From: an uncultured Myxococcales bacterium
Lineage (GTDB): Bacteria; Myxococcota_A; UBA9042
Reading direction: 5' to 3'
DNA length: 64,000 bases
NCBI GenBank assembly: GCA_903840165.1
Contig: CAIMEY010000064.1
Span: 1 to 64,000 of the forward strand
Positions 18,453 through 27,440 of the stretch are shown here, piece by piece; position 1 is the stretch's first letter, and the number at the start of each line of letters is the position of its first letter. The position numbers and the translations under genes are program-made. Below the pieces are notes generated by a model, which saw only the letters and a list, made by a program, of their open reading frames with translations, had not been told where the DNA came from and did no database searches.

Positions 18453-19103
18453 TTATGCCACAGGATGTTGGGTCTCTTGGGCAATCGGCGGGGCGACGGC
18501 ACCTGGGAACTTGGCCGTTAGGTCCCGCCAAAACTGCTCTAGATCATGGGTCAATTGCGATACGGTCCCGTTGTTCAGAAGCACCCATGTCGCCCGGGCG
18601 GCGCGAAAGGCCTGAGTCGATTGGGCCGCAATGCGGGCTGCTGCGTCCGATTGGCTTAGCGAATTGCGGGATTGCAGCCTCGCCAACTGCACAGGCGCGT
18701 CGAGCTCAATGGTCAAGACCGCGTCGCACCAGGGCTGCAGATCCAGTTCCAAAAGCAGGGCCGCATCGACCACCACAAGGGGAGGATCCAACGCGGCCAA
18801 CTCATCAAGATGACGACGAATTGCCGCAACAATGCGCGGATGCAAAATGCCGTTGAGTCGCTGCAACGCGGCCGGCTGCGAAAAGACACGAGCACCGAGG
18901 CGAGCGCGATCTAACTGCCCATCTTCCCTTTGGTATTCAGGACCAAAGGCAGACAGGACATCGGCCAGCCCGGCACTGCCCGGGGCCACTGCTTGCCGAG
19001 CAAACTCGTCCGCATCCAGGATGTAGGCCCCTTGGTCGCGGAGCCATGCCGAGACTGTGGATTTTCCACAGGCAATCCCGCCAGTTAGACCAAGAACAAG
19101 CAT
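18453..19103 (-). CDS. coaE: dephospho-CoA kinase
   Basis: Last enzyme of coenzyme A synthesis, phosphorylating the ribose 3'-OH of dephospho-CoA. It has 216 residues with the P-loop GLTGGIACGKST at the N-terminus, the LDADEFAR segment, the HP-R-IV pattern (LHPRIV) of the lid and VVVDAALLLE. It is normal length and heads the minus-strand run that continues with the SDR reductase. Confidence 0.95.
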   Translation of the reverse strand: MLVLGLTGGIACGKSTVSAWLRDQGAYILDADEFARQAVAPGSAGLADVLSAFGPEYQREDGQLDRARLGARVFSQPAALQRLNGILHPRIVAAIRRHLDELAALDPPLVVVDAALLLELDLQPWCDAVLTIELDAPVQLARLQSRNSLSQSDAAARIAAQSTQAFRAARATWVLLNNGTVSQLTHDLEQFWRDLTAKFPGAVAPPIAQETQHPVA

Positions 19104-19352
19104 GCCTTTCCGCGCTCAACCCCTAGCTCGGGGCCGCGCCTGCACTCTAGCGCAAGCCGAGGCGCGACGATACGGGGCATTCGCGGTCACATGCAACATG
19201 TTAAGATTCTTGATTTTCTAGAAGTTCCCGTCTCAAGACTACCTGTGCCCATTGCGCGCAGGGCTACGTTCGGGCTGCGGCGGTTCAGGCAGCACTTGGA
19301 CGCCAACGGGGCAGGACTGCGAACGGGCGATTTGGTCTTGAAAAACAGACCG

Positions 19353-21140
19353 TTAGTTCTTAGAGAAAACATACGACTGGTTGAACGACTGCGGCGAGGC
19401 CAGCAGCGGCAAGCCACGAATCGCGGTAAACTTGTTCTTAATGCAGTCGGAGAAAGTTCCAGAAGCGCCAGACACAGTTACGTCCGTCACGGTACCCGCG
19501 GTGCCGACGGTGAAGGAAACCTTGACCTTGCCACCTTCTTCGGGATTGTCGCGCAGGGCACGCTCGTAACATTGCTGAACAGCTGAGTTCTTGCGCGAAA
19601 TCACCTTGGCCACGTCGCTCTTGCCTTCGCCGTCACCGCCCATGTCGCCCGCGGAGAGGTGAATGTTGACCTTGGCTTCTTCCTTCTTGACCTCGGTCTT
19701 GGTCGCAACGTTCCCGCGTTCACCGAAGCCCTTGGGACCCGTGCGCGCAAACTTCTCCACGGTTCCGCCGCCGCCGCCACCGCCGTCTAGCTTGAGCCCG
19801 CCACTGCCGGGGCCCGAGCCTTCCTTGTCGCCACCGCCGCCGTCACCACCACCGAAGGTCTTGGCCACCACCGAGCCTTCTTCACCCTCGCCGGCTGTGC
19901 CGAATAGCTTGGTCGATGCACCGAAAGCGCCTGCCAGTGTGTTCCTTTGCACGACTTCGACATTGCGCCGCTTGATCTCGTCCGGGTCCGCAGTCTTGCC
20001 AATGGATTCCGGCTTGTCAGCAGGCGTCGGCTTCTTCTTGTCGTCGGGTTTCTCCTTTTCATCCGCGGCCTTCTTGGCCTGGTCGGAGCGAACGTCGACG
20101 ACTTCCTTCTTTTCCTCTTCCTTAGGCTCTTCTTTCTCAACAATTTCCACGTCAAAGGTGGTATGTTGCAGTTCTTCCTCGGTCTGCTGCTTGGCCAAGA
20201 ACCGGCCCGTCGTGTTATGGAAAATGATCGCCTGACCCACGATCGAGCCGATCAAGACCAAGGCCACCAGGAAGGACACGGACCAAGTCGAGTCCGACAA
20301 GATCGGCCCCGCCAACTGCGCCAGGATGCCCTTGCGAGCCACCACCGGCACGGTCACGGACTGCTTAACCACCTGAAACAACAGGGTATAGGGTCCAAGC
20401 GTTGCCCGCCCGCGCGCCTTGAGCGGCAGGTTCATTTCCCAGCCACCATCAGCACTTACCGCGGCTACCTTCTTCTGAACGGCCTCTTGGCCACCCACCG
20501 GGGGTTGCCCGTCGAGCGCGAGCCGGAAATCTGAACCTTTAGGCAGATTTACGGTAAAGGCCGTCTCACCCTTGGCCGCGCGAAACACCGCATCGCCGCC
20601 CTTGTACTCATTATCCGGCAGGGCGATCGTGCTTTTGCCACTGACGCCGATGATCGTCGGTACGCCGGCATGGAACACCTGATCGGACAGAAGCCGATCC
20701 TCGTGTACAAGGCCGATTCTTAAGACCGTTTCTTCCCGCGTCACCGTGGGCACGCTGTCGCCACGGACGAACTGGAACATCAGGATCGCATCGCCCAAAG
20801 TCAGCGATCCGCCCGTAAACTGTTCCACTGGAACGATTTTCTGGCCTTTGACAGTGACGATCGCGTTCTTGTCCAGCCCTTGATTGGCGGACGGACCGCC
20901 GCGCAAGTTGATCACATGGGCCGGGTCGGTCGGCAGCACGATGTGATAGGCGTTCTGGTACATCACGGCGAGAGGCAAAACCGAAGGAAAATCAGGATGA
21001 TCCTTGGGATTGACTGCGACCGTAGCGTCGGGGCGCGTGCCGACCGTGATGTCGATCCTGCGATCGAGCACCCGCTCCGCAACGACCTGTCCGCGCCAGA
21101 CAACTCCGACGCGCAAAACACGGCTGGTGTCCAGACCCAT
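19353..21140 (-). CDS. GltG-like FHA/TonB-C (AgmX) protein, paralogue 2
   Basis: Envelope-spanning protein of 595 residues. Two N-terminal beta modules (about 8-110 and 140-270) follow the FHA plan, each ending in a GD-x-I or G-x-Y-T-L-L-F-Q turn, but lack clear phosphothreonine-binding residues. One transmembrane helix (about 290-312) leads to an acidic/Lys-rich linker, Gly-rich blocks, and a C-terminal AgmX/PglI-TonB-like domain (SAVQQCYERAL, TVTDVTVSG, FSDCIKNKF) of about 100 residues. This matches the layout of myxobacterial GltG/GltJ gliding proteins, which reach across the periplasm. The ATG at 21140 has GGGGAG upstream. It is a tandem paralogue of the next gene. Confidence 0.8.
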   Translation of the reverse strand: MGLDTSRVLRVGVVWRGQVVAERVLDRRIDITVGTRPDATVAVNPKDHPDFPSVLPLAVMYQNAYHIVLPTDPAHVINLRGGPSANQGLDKNAIVTVKGQKIVPVEQFTGGSLTLGDAILMFQFVRGDSVPTVTREETVLRIGLVHEDRLLSDQVFHAGVPTIIGVSGKSTIALPDNEYKGGDAVFRAAKGETAFTVNLPKGSDFRLALDGQPPVGGQEAVQKKVAAVSADGGWEMNLPLKARGRATLGPYTLLFQVVKQSVTVPVVARKGILAQLAGPILSDSTWSVSFLVALVLIGSIVGQAIIFHNTTGRFLAKQQTEEELQHTTFDVEIVEKEEPKEEEKKEVVDVRSDQAKKAADEKEKPDDKKKPTPADKPESIGKTADPDEIKRRNVEVVQRNTLAGAFGASTKLFGTAGEGEEGSVVAKTFGGGDGGGGDKEGSGPGSGGLKLDGGGGGGGTVEKFARTGPKGFGERGNVATKTEVKKEEAKVNIHLSAGDMGGDGEGKSDVAKVISRKNSAVQQCYERALRDNPEEGGKVKVSFTVGTAGTVTDVTVSGASGTFSDCIKNKFTAIRGLPLLASPQSFNQSYVFSKN

Positions 21141-21723
21141 GTGGAAGACGCTCCCCGGTCGGCGCGTGGGGGCACGCGCTAAACCCGCATGACATCTGCG
21201 CAGTTACGACAATTGCCGCTGTGCGCCCAAGCAAAGGTTCTGCTTGTAATCGTCGGGCCTTGGACCACCTTGGTCTGGCCGCACTCTGTCCGCTCTACTG
21301 ACAAACTCTGCGTTCTCTGCTGGCAAGCGGTAAGCCTCACCGGCAATCCGCTGCGGGCCATCGCCGCAACTGGAGGATGCTAGCCAGCGTGCCCCTCCGC
21401 TGTCAAACAGGCGCGTGCCGGCCCCCTTGTGATGAAGGGCGAGGCTACCCGTGGCGAGCGGCGGCGCTCAGCTGGCAAAGGCGCAATCGTGAAGAGGAAT
21501 CTATCTGGGATGGCGACCGACCGCTGGGGCCACGCCGCCACATGCTTACACTTTCCAACAACCTGCCCCTCAAGCCTGCTCGGTTGTCTGGGCCATCGCG
21601 TTCCCTGTTGGCTTGGCGGGCCCTCTTGGATCTGCTGGCCCGTCTTGCGTCTGCCTGCCCTTACCTTGCTAGCGGGCCCAAGCGCAACACCTTTATCGCT
21701 TGAAATACCATGTACACGCTCGC
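21141..21723. other. 583-bp gap between the GltG-like paralogues
   Basis: I see no convincing gene, RNA or terminator. Reading frames on both strands here have poor codon patterns and no family likeness. The length suggests that the downstream paralogue has its own promoter, but none is clear. Confidence 0.5.
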
Positions 21724-23499
21724 CTAGCCGCCCTTGGAGAAGACGTAGGACTGCGTGAAGCTCTGTTCGGACGGCAAAAGCGGTAACCCGCGAATCGCCA
21801 TGAATTTGTTCTTGATACAATCCGAGAACGTACCGGAAGCGCCCGAGACGGTCACTTCGGTCACTGTGCCCGCCGTACCGACGGTAAAGGTCACTTTGAC
21901 CTTGCCGCCTTCTTCGGGATTCGAGCGCAGGGCCATTTCGTAACACAACTGAACTGCATTATTTTTGCGGGAAATGACCTTGGCCACATCCGACTTGCCT
22001 TCGCCGCTGCCGGACATATCGCCCAGGCTCAAGTGCGCAACCACGGCCTTCTCTTCTGGCTTCTTTTCAACCGGTTTGGCCACGTTGGCGTCGCGATCGA
22101 AGCCCTTCTTGCCGCTGACAGGCACCTTTTCCACCGTGCCGGAGTGTTGGCCACCCTCTAGCTTGAGGCCGCCACTGCCGGGCCCTGTGCCTTCCTTATC
22201 TCCGCCGCCGTTGCCAAAACTTTTAGCAACTACGGTACCTTCTTCGCCTTCGCCCGCAGTGCCAAAGAGTTTGGTCGCGGCGCCAGGTCCACCAAAGGCA
22301 CCAGCTAGGGTGTTCTTCTCGACAACAGCGCGGTCAATTCGCTTGACATCCTCTGGGTTATCCGCCGTCTTACCGATCGAGTCCGGCTTGGGCGCGTCCT
22401 TGACCGGGTCTTTGTCGGCCTTGGTCGGCTTGTCGTCCTTTTGCTTCTTGGCCGGCGTCGGGTCCGGGGCTTGAAGCGGCTGGGTCGGCTTATCATCCGG
22501 TTTTTCCGGCGGTTCCTCGACCTTCTTTTCCTCAATCTGCACGACGATGGTATCGAACTTGTGTTCGTCCTCGGGCTTGACATCCTTGAGGTACTTGCCG
22601 GTATGCGCATTAAAAATCAGTGCTTGACCGACAATTGCGCCCACGAGCAACACGGACGACAGAAACGCCGTGCTCCAGGTGGGATCGCCGAGAAATACAC
22701 TGGTAAAGCGCTGCAATCCCGTGGGTTTATGCATCGCCGGCACAGTCACCGACTGCTTGACCATTTGGAACAGAACGGTATGGGCACCCATGACGGCGCG
22801 GCCGCGACTGCCTAGAGGCAGGTGGCAAATGACGTCGTTGCCTTCCGCGCGAGCCTTGCCTTTTTGCTGCAGGTCCTTGAGCTCCATCGGCGATCCATCA
22901 ATCGCGACGCGGACTTTGAGGCTCTGGGGGCAGCGCAAGTCGGCCGAGCCGTCCTTGTTGTTGGTGAAGCTGATCGCCGGGCCTTGGTAGTCCTCGGTCG
23001 GCAGGACCACGCTATCCTCTTTGCCGTTGCCAATGGTGATGATCTTCTGGTCTGGGTAAATCTGGTCTGAAATCAGGCGGTCATCAAAGACCAAGCCTAG
23101 GCGCAGCACCATGCGATCGCGCGTGACCGTGGGCGTCGCGTCGCCGCGGACGAACTGGAACATGATCGTGACATCGCCGATCACCAACGAGCCGCCGGCA
23201 ATTCCTTCGACCGGCAGGCAGCGTTTGCCCTTGATATTCTTGGCTTCTGACGTCACCGCCGCGCCACGCATGCTGATGCGCGCCGTGGGATCACTGGGAA
23301 CGACGAGGTAATATTGCCCGCCGTCGAGCGCCAGCAAGTCGATGGCGTCGGGAAAGTCGGGATAGTCCTTGGGCGCAATCTGCACGGTCGAGCCGGGGCG
23401 AATCCCGACCGAGACGTCGATGCGACGGTCCAAGGTCTCTTCCTGAATAATATTGCCGCGATAGACAATGCCAAGGCGGACGAAGCGGTTTTGGCTCAC
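21724..23499 (-). CDS. GltG-like FHA/TonB-C (AgmX) protein, paralogue 1
   Basis: A 591-residue paralogue of the 19353-21140 product with the same order: two FHA-like N-terminal modules, one transmembrane helix (about 287-310), a charged Pro/Lys/Asp linker, a shared NTLAGAFG...KLFGTAGEGEEG block, a Gly-rich segment and an AgmX/TonB-type C-terminus with the paired Cys (LCYEMAL, SDCIKNK). I chose GTG at 23499, preceded by GAGAGGGA, so its N-terminus aligns with the paralogue; an ATG at 23568 is less likely. The identical C-terminal domains and differing linkers suggest duplication followed by change of reach or partner. Confidence 0.8.
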   Translation of the reverse strand: MSQNRFVRLGIVYRGNIIQEETLDRRIDVSVGIRPGSTVQIAPKDYPDFPDAIDLLALDGGQYYLVVPSDPTARISMRGAAVTSEAKNIKGKRCLPVEGIAGGSLVIGDVTIMFQFVRGDATPTVTRDRMVLRLGLVFDDRLISDQIYPDQKIITIGNGKEDSVVLPTEDYQGPAISFTNNKDGSADLRCPQSLKVRVAIDGSPMELKDLQQKGKARAEGNDVICHLPLGSRGRAVMGAHTVLFQMVKQSVTVPAMHKPTGLQRFTSVFLGDPTWSTAFLSSVLLVGAIVGQALIFNAHTGKYLKDVKPEDEHKFDTIVVQIEEKKVEEPPEKPDDKPTQPLQAPDPTPAKKQKDDKPTKADKDPVKDAPKPDSIGKTADNPEDVKRIDRAVVEKNTLAGAFGGPGAATKLFGTAGEGEEGTVVAKSFGNGGGDKEGTGPGSGGLKLEGGQHSGTVEKVPVSGKKGFDRDANVAKPVEKKPEEKAVVAHLSLGDMSGSGEGKSDVAKVISRKNNAVQLCYEMALRSNPEEGGKVKVTFTVGTAGTVTEVTVSGASGTFSDCIKNKFMAIRGLPLLPSEQSFTQSYVFSKGG

Positions 23500-23962
23500 A
23501 GATCCCTCTCCGCAGGATTGTTGAAGGACAGACGCCTGGACAGTATCGACGGTCGCGATTGCTGTCAACGGCTTGGCTGGGCCTAGCGTTGAGCCGGTGC
23601 CGTGACCACCCCGGCCGTCTGCTGGCGCGATTCACCGTACGTTGCTTGGGACGCCCAAGGACGCGGGACGATCTACGCCTGAGCCATTGTGCGGGTACAA
23701 CAATGCCCGCGCTCTTAAAATTATCGATATTTCATGTTCTTACCGCGATGAGGGATTCGCGACAGGGGCGCGTCCTGGCCCCAGCGCGCAGGCCGAGTCC
23801 GAAGGGGTGCACCCCGAGGCGCCCGAACACCTTGTCGCAGCCGCCGCCGCCGCGTAGACTGCGAGCCCCCCCGCAACCGGCGTGACCGGCCCCGTGGAGC
23901 TCGAGATGTCGTTGCGCCTGCTTAGCCCCGCCCACTTTTCGCGCCCGAGTCGAGCTAACCAC
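23500..23962. other. divergent intergenic region
   Basis: This 463-bp region between divergent genes contains an AT-rich island at about 23715-23745, unusual here, just after a GCGGG/CCCGC hairpin. It is a plausible promoter zone, but I cannot define -35/-10 boxes with confidence. No gene is visible. Confidence 0.4.
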
Positions 23963-25654
23963 ATGAAATCCAAAAATTGGCTCTACACGACGGCGCGCTT
24001 GGCTGGCGGGCTGTGCATCGTCCTTTGCGCCAACTGCGGTGGCAGCAGCACAGAAACGCCCGCGGCGGCCGCTAGTTCGCGCACAAAGCAAGAGCCTTTG
24101 GCCGACGACGCCTGGGCCAAAGAACTGACCGCAGCGCCTGACCTCAAGGCGGCGGTTGACCAAGCCGTTGGAGATCGACAGGGTGCCGGCGTCATCGAAG
24201 ATGCCGATGGCAATCGCTTAGTTTGGGCAGCATTTAGCAACGGCGACCAGCGCACCGACGCCATGGGCGTGTTTCGCCTGTGCACCAAGGCCGCCGTCTG
24301 CACAGTGGGCACCGCGCACTACACGGCGACGGGCGCGACGCTGACCGACACGTCGGGAAAGGTCTTGGATCATTTGGCCATTGGCACTCCTGTGCTGCAA
24401 GAAAAGTTCGTTAACCACAATGTGTCGGCGCCGCAGACCCGCCTAGCGCCGCTAGACCGCTCGTATGTGCCTGTTACGGATGAGAAAATTGCCCAAGCGA
24501 ACGCCGGCGGTTTCAAACACCGGCGGTTGGTTGCCTTCAATACCTATGGCCCGCAGTTGGGCGTTTCGCTGCAAGCAGTCGTTACGGCGGCCCAAGCCAT
24601 GGGCGTGTTCGATAGCGTTGATGTAATTGATTTTGCTAAGAAATCAGACATCCTCACCATCCTACCTCAACTCACGCCGTTGGATGTGGTCGTGTGGCTC
24701 GGCGCGGCCGTGCAGGAGTCGATCGGCGGGGTCACCAAGCCCACAGGATTCTCGGTGGCCCAAGGGGTGGTCGGCGAGGAGCTGCTCTACTACAAGAACT
24801 CAGATAAGACCCAAGATTTCAAGACATTACTGGGCGCTCCGGCTCTGGGTGGTCCGGGCCTCGTCCTGCTCCTTGGCAGTGGCTCGGTTGCGGTGCCAAG
24901 CGGCGACGTGAGCAACTTGGCCTCGGCGCTGCTGTCCAAGCCAATACGCCCAGTCGTTGGCTTCCAAGGGAAAATCAGCCCGAGCGACGCCATCGCCGCA
25001 ACGGTGACGCTGCTTGGCCAACTCGGGGCCGGCAAGGACCTGGACAGCGCACTAAGCGCCGCAGGACATGGCATGGGCAGCACCATGGACAAGTCCGCAC
25101 GGGCATTGTGGAAGTTTCCGGGCAAGTACACCAAGATGTTTGCCCATGATCCGTCGGCGGCGGCCCTCAAACTGTACGTCAAAAACGATCCGGTTTGCTT
25201 TCAGAATGTGCCGAGTTGTGACCCCCAAGGCGTAGCGACTGCGGCCAAGGTGACGGGCAACAAAATCCCGTCCGAACAGCTGGTTTCCATGTCTAAGCAA
25301 ATGCAACTGGAGTGCGCGCCGACCATCACGGGCCCGTGGATTGAGTGTCACGGCACCAACGCGGTGATTGGCCAAGACTTTGATCTCAAAGGCGTTATCT
25401 TGGGGACCGCTCAGGGCGACCACATCGAGTTCTTCGTCCAAGGCGATGCCAGCAAGACCTTTCAAGGCATTACCGTGATTGGCGATGCGGAGTTGGGCAA
25501 GCCGGACGTGGGCGGTGGTTCGTCGACTTTGAACTTTACCGGGCCAGCGGCCGCCTCTTGGTACCTCGATGACCAGGGCCGCTGCTGCTTGGCCAACCAG
25601 CCCATGCTGCAGAGCTATGACGCCAAGCCGAGCACCCTGCTCATCAAGAACTGA
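23963..25654 (+). CDS. secreted (lipo)protein with degenerate CHAT-like region
   Basis: Protein of 563 residues with an N-terminal export signal ending near LCANCGG; the lipobox is not canonical. Residues about 185-370 follow the pattern of CHAT/caspase-like domains: a strand PLDVVVWLG where HxxGHG-type His motifs lie, LVLLLGSGSV where the LSACESG Cys motif lies, then PVVGF...ISPSDAIAATVTLLGQLGAGKDLDSAL like the CHAT end. Both catalytic residues would be absent. This is my reading, not a match to a named family. The Cys-containing C-terminus is of unknown fold. The ATG at 23963 is chosen at the signal peptide; the frame begins at 23882. Confidence 0.6.
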   Translation: MKSKNWLYTTARLAGGLCIVLCANCGGSSTETPAAAASSRTKQEPLADDAWAKELTAAPDLKAAVDQAVGDRQGAGVIEDADGNRLVWAAFSNGDQRTDAMGVFRLCTKAAVCTVGTAHYTATGATLTDTSGKVLDHLAIGTPVLQEKFVNHNVSAPQTRLAPLDRSYVPVTDEKIAQANAGGFKHRRLVAFNTYGPQLGVSLQAVVTAAQAMGVFDSVDVIDFAKKSDILTILPQLTPLDVVVWLGAAVQESIGGVTKPTGFSVAQGVVGEELLYYKNSDKTQDFKTLLGAPALGGPGLVLLLGSGSVAVPSGDVSNLASALLSKPIRPVVGFQGKISPSDAIAATVTLLGQLGAGKDLDSALSAAGHGMGSTMDKSARALWKFPGKYTKMFAHDPSAAALKLYVKNDPVCFQNVPSCDPQGVATAAKVTGNKIPSEQLVSMSKQMQLECAPTITGPWIECHGTNAVIGQDFDLKGVILGTAQGDHIEFFVQGDASKTFQGITVIGDAELGKPDVGGGSSTLNFTGPAAASWYLDDQGRCCLANQPMLQSYDAKPSTLLIKN

Positions 25655-25701
25655 GACCAGCGCTACGCCGCTATCCCCATGTATTTTCACGGAGAACAGA
25701 A

Positions 25702-26190
25702 ATGGCGACCATTGACGGCAAGACCATTGGACACGGGATGCGCTTTGCCATCGCCGTGGCGCGGTTCAACCATTTCATCACCGATCGCCTGCTCGAAGGG
25801 GCCCAGGACGCCCTAGTGCGCGCCGGGGTGGCCGCTGCCGACATTGACGTGGTGCGTACGCCTGGAGCCTTTGAACTGCCCGTGGTTGCAAAAGCGCTCG
25901 CAGAAACAAAGCGCTACGATGCAATCATCTGCATTGGCGCAGTCATCCGCGGCGCCACTGCGCATTTTGAACACGTTGCCGGACAGTGCGCCTCGGGTAT
26001 CCAGCAAGTGAGCATTTCGACAGGGGTTCCGGTCTTGTTCGGCGTCTTGACGACCGACACAATTGAACAAGCGATCGAGAGGGCCGGCACCAAAGCTGGC
26101 AACAAGGGCGGCGAGTGCGCACTAGGTGCGATCGAACTTGTTGACGTCCTGAGACAAGTCCGTCATTTGACAGCTGAAACATCCAAGTAG
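25702..26190 (+). CDS. ribH: 6,7-dimethyl-8-ribityllumazine synthase
   Basis: Lumazine synthase (162 residues) condenses the pyrimidinedione and butanone phosphate in riboflavin synthesis, usually as a 60-mer or pentamer. It shows ARFNHFITDRLLEGA, TPGAFELP, GAVIRGATAHFEHV (with the catalytic His) and PVLFGVLTT. GGAG lies just before the ATG. It is followed by nusB after 19 bp, the common ribH-nusB order. Confidence 0.96.
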   Translation: MATIDGKTIGHGMRFAIAVARFNHFITDRLLEGAQDALVRAGVAAADIDVVRTPGAFELPVVAKALAETKRYDAIICIGAVIRGATAHFEHVAGQCASGIQQVSISTGVPVLFGVLTTDTIEQAIERAGTKAGNKGGECALGAIELVDVLRQVRHLTAETSK

Positions 26191-26209
26191 TACCCACGCA
26201 GGAGTTACC

Positions 26210-26836
26210 ATGGGCAGCGGCCGCCGCGCGCGAGAATCCGCCTTGCAGATCCTCTTCGGATTGGACTGGGTTACCGTTGACCTAGCCCTGGCGATGGACA
26301 CGTATTGGACCCGATTTGCCGGGGAGCGCCCTGCTTCCTACGAAGAAGTCCGCAAGCAATCTGAAGAGTTGGTGCATGGCACCTTTGGAAACCGCGAGCA
26401 GCTCGATCAGCGGCTGCAAACGGCGTCGCACCACTGGAAACTTGAGCGCATGAGCGCCGTTGACCGCAATATCTTGCGCATCGCGGCCTATGAACTGCTG
26501 TTTCTGGCGGACAAGGTGCCACGCAAGGTTGCCATCAATGAAGCCATTGAAATTGCAAAGAAATTTGGCAATGAAGACTCCAGCGCCTTCATCAACGGCA
26601 TCCTCGACCGGATTGGCGAAGGCGCCGTGACGCGCGACCGCAAGAAGGCCCCGGGCAACGCCAACCGTGATCGCGTCGCCAAGGAGTCGGTCCACAAGTC
26701 CAGCAAAGACAAGAGCAAGCACGGTAAGGGCGCAAAATCGAACAGCAATACCGCCGATCGCGAAGGCCAGGCGAACAGCAAGGAGCCAGCAGGCGAAGTC
26801 CCAACCGCTAGCCCAGGATCTGCGGAATCGGCATGA
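26210..26836 (+). CDS. nusB: transcription antitermination factor NusB with basic tail
   Basis: NusB binds boxA RNA with S10 during rRNA antitermination. Residues 1-140 are typical (GRRARESALQILF, DRNILRIAAYELL, VAINEAIEIAKKFG, SSAFINGILD). The last ~65 residues form a Lys/Ser/Asn-rich tail not needed in the family (usual length 130-150, here 208). The stop overlaps the following ATG (ATGA at 26833), suggesting coupling. Confidence 0.94.
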   Translation: MGSGRRARESALQILFGLDWVTVDLALAMDTYWTRFAGERPASYEEVRKQSEELVHGTFGNREQLDQRLQTASHHWKLERMSAVDRNILRIAAYELLFLADKVPRKVAINEAIEIAKKFGNEDSSAFINGILDRIGEGAVTRDRKKAPGNANRDRVAKESVHKSSKDKSKHGKGAKSNSNTADREGQANSKEPAGEVPTASPGSAESA

Positions 26837-27393
26837 GATTTCGCATGGCCCAGCCACGGTTAGATGCCATCGACGACCTAGCCGACGAGTTGGGCGGCTG
26901 CTTGGTCTTGACCAGCTTCCTGGACGACCGGCCTCTGCGCGGCTTGACGGGCCTGATTGATTGGCGCCTGAACGGTCAGGTTTCTCGTTTGATGTTGCGG
27001 GATTTCATCGACTGCCACTACCAAGAAGTGCTGCTTACGCCGATCTCGGGTCGCCTGCCCTTTGACCGCCTGCTGCTGGTGGGCCTGGGCAAACGCAGCG
27101 ATTTCCATGCCCAGCGCTTTGAAGACGTCTGCCGGTTTTGCTTTGCAACGCTGCAAGGCCTGGGCGAGACGCGGTTTGCCATGGCCCTGCCCGGGCGAAT
27201 TGGTCTGGATGTGGGCCTGAGGCAAGCACTTCTGGGATGGCGTCGCGCTTTATCTGAGGCTTTTGCCGATGAAGCGTACGCAGATTTGGACCTAGTGCTA
27301 CTTGAATCGCCTGAAGTGCAACGAGAATTGGCGGAGCCCATGCGTCAGCTGCAAAAAGAACTGGACGGCCGGGTGCACGCCAATGCGTTGTGA
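26833..27393 (+). CDS. stand-alone M17 aminopeptidase N-terminal domain
   Basis: Protein of 186 residues resembling only the N-terminal macro-like domain of leucyl aminopeptidases (M17). Segments FDRLLLVGLGKRSDF and FAMALPGRIGLD, and the helix pattern between them, match. The C-terminal metallopeptidase domain with its metal ligands and the NTDAEGR motif is absent; the frame ends normally before a convergent gene. It therefore cannot be a peptidase by itself. It overlaps nusB by ATGA. A regulatory or binding role is inferred from context only. Confidence 0.7.
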   Translation: MRFRMAQPRLDAIDDLADELGGCLVLTSFLDDRPLRGLTGLIDWRLNGQVSRLMLRDFIDCHYQEVLLTPISGRLPFDRLLLVGLGKRSDFHAQRFEDVCRFCFATLQGLGETRFAMALPGRIGLDVGLRQALLGWRRALSEAFADEAYADLDLVLLESPEVQRELAEPMRQLQKELDGRVHANAL

Positions 27394-27440
27394 ATGCCCC
27401 AGCTAGGATCGCAATTTACCAGTAAAATCAATAGCCCAAA

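Noticed and set aside
21380..21946. Long minus-strand frame partly in the gap between the GltG-like genes
   Set aside because: It overlaps the end of a real gene in another frame and its product is Arg/Gly-rich nonsense without family pattern.
26282..26857. Antisense 191-codon frame opposite nusB
   Set aside because: It mirrors the real nusB codons; nusB has all family motifs.
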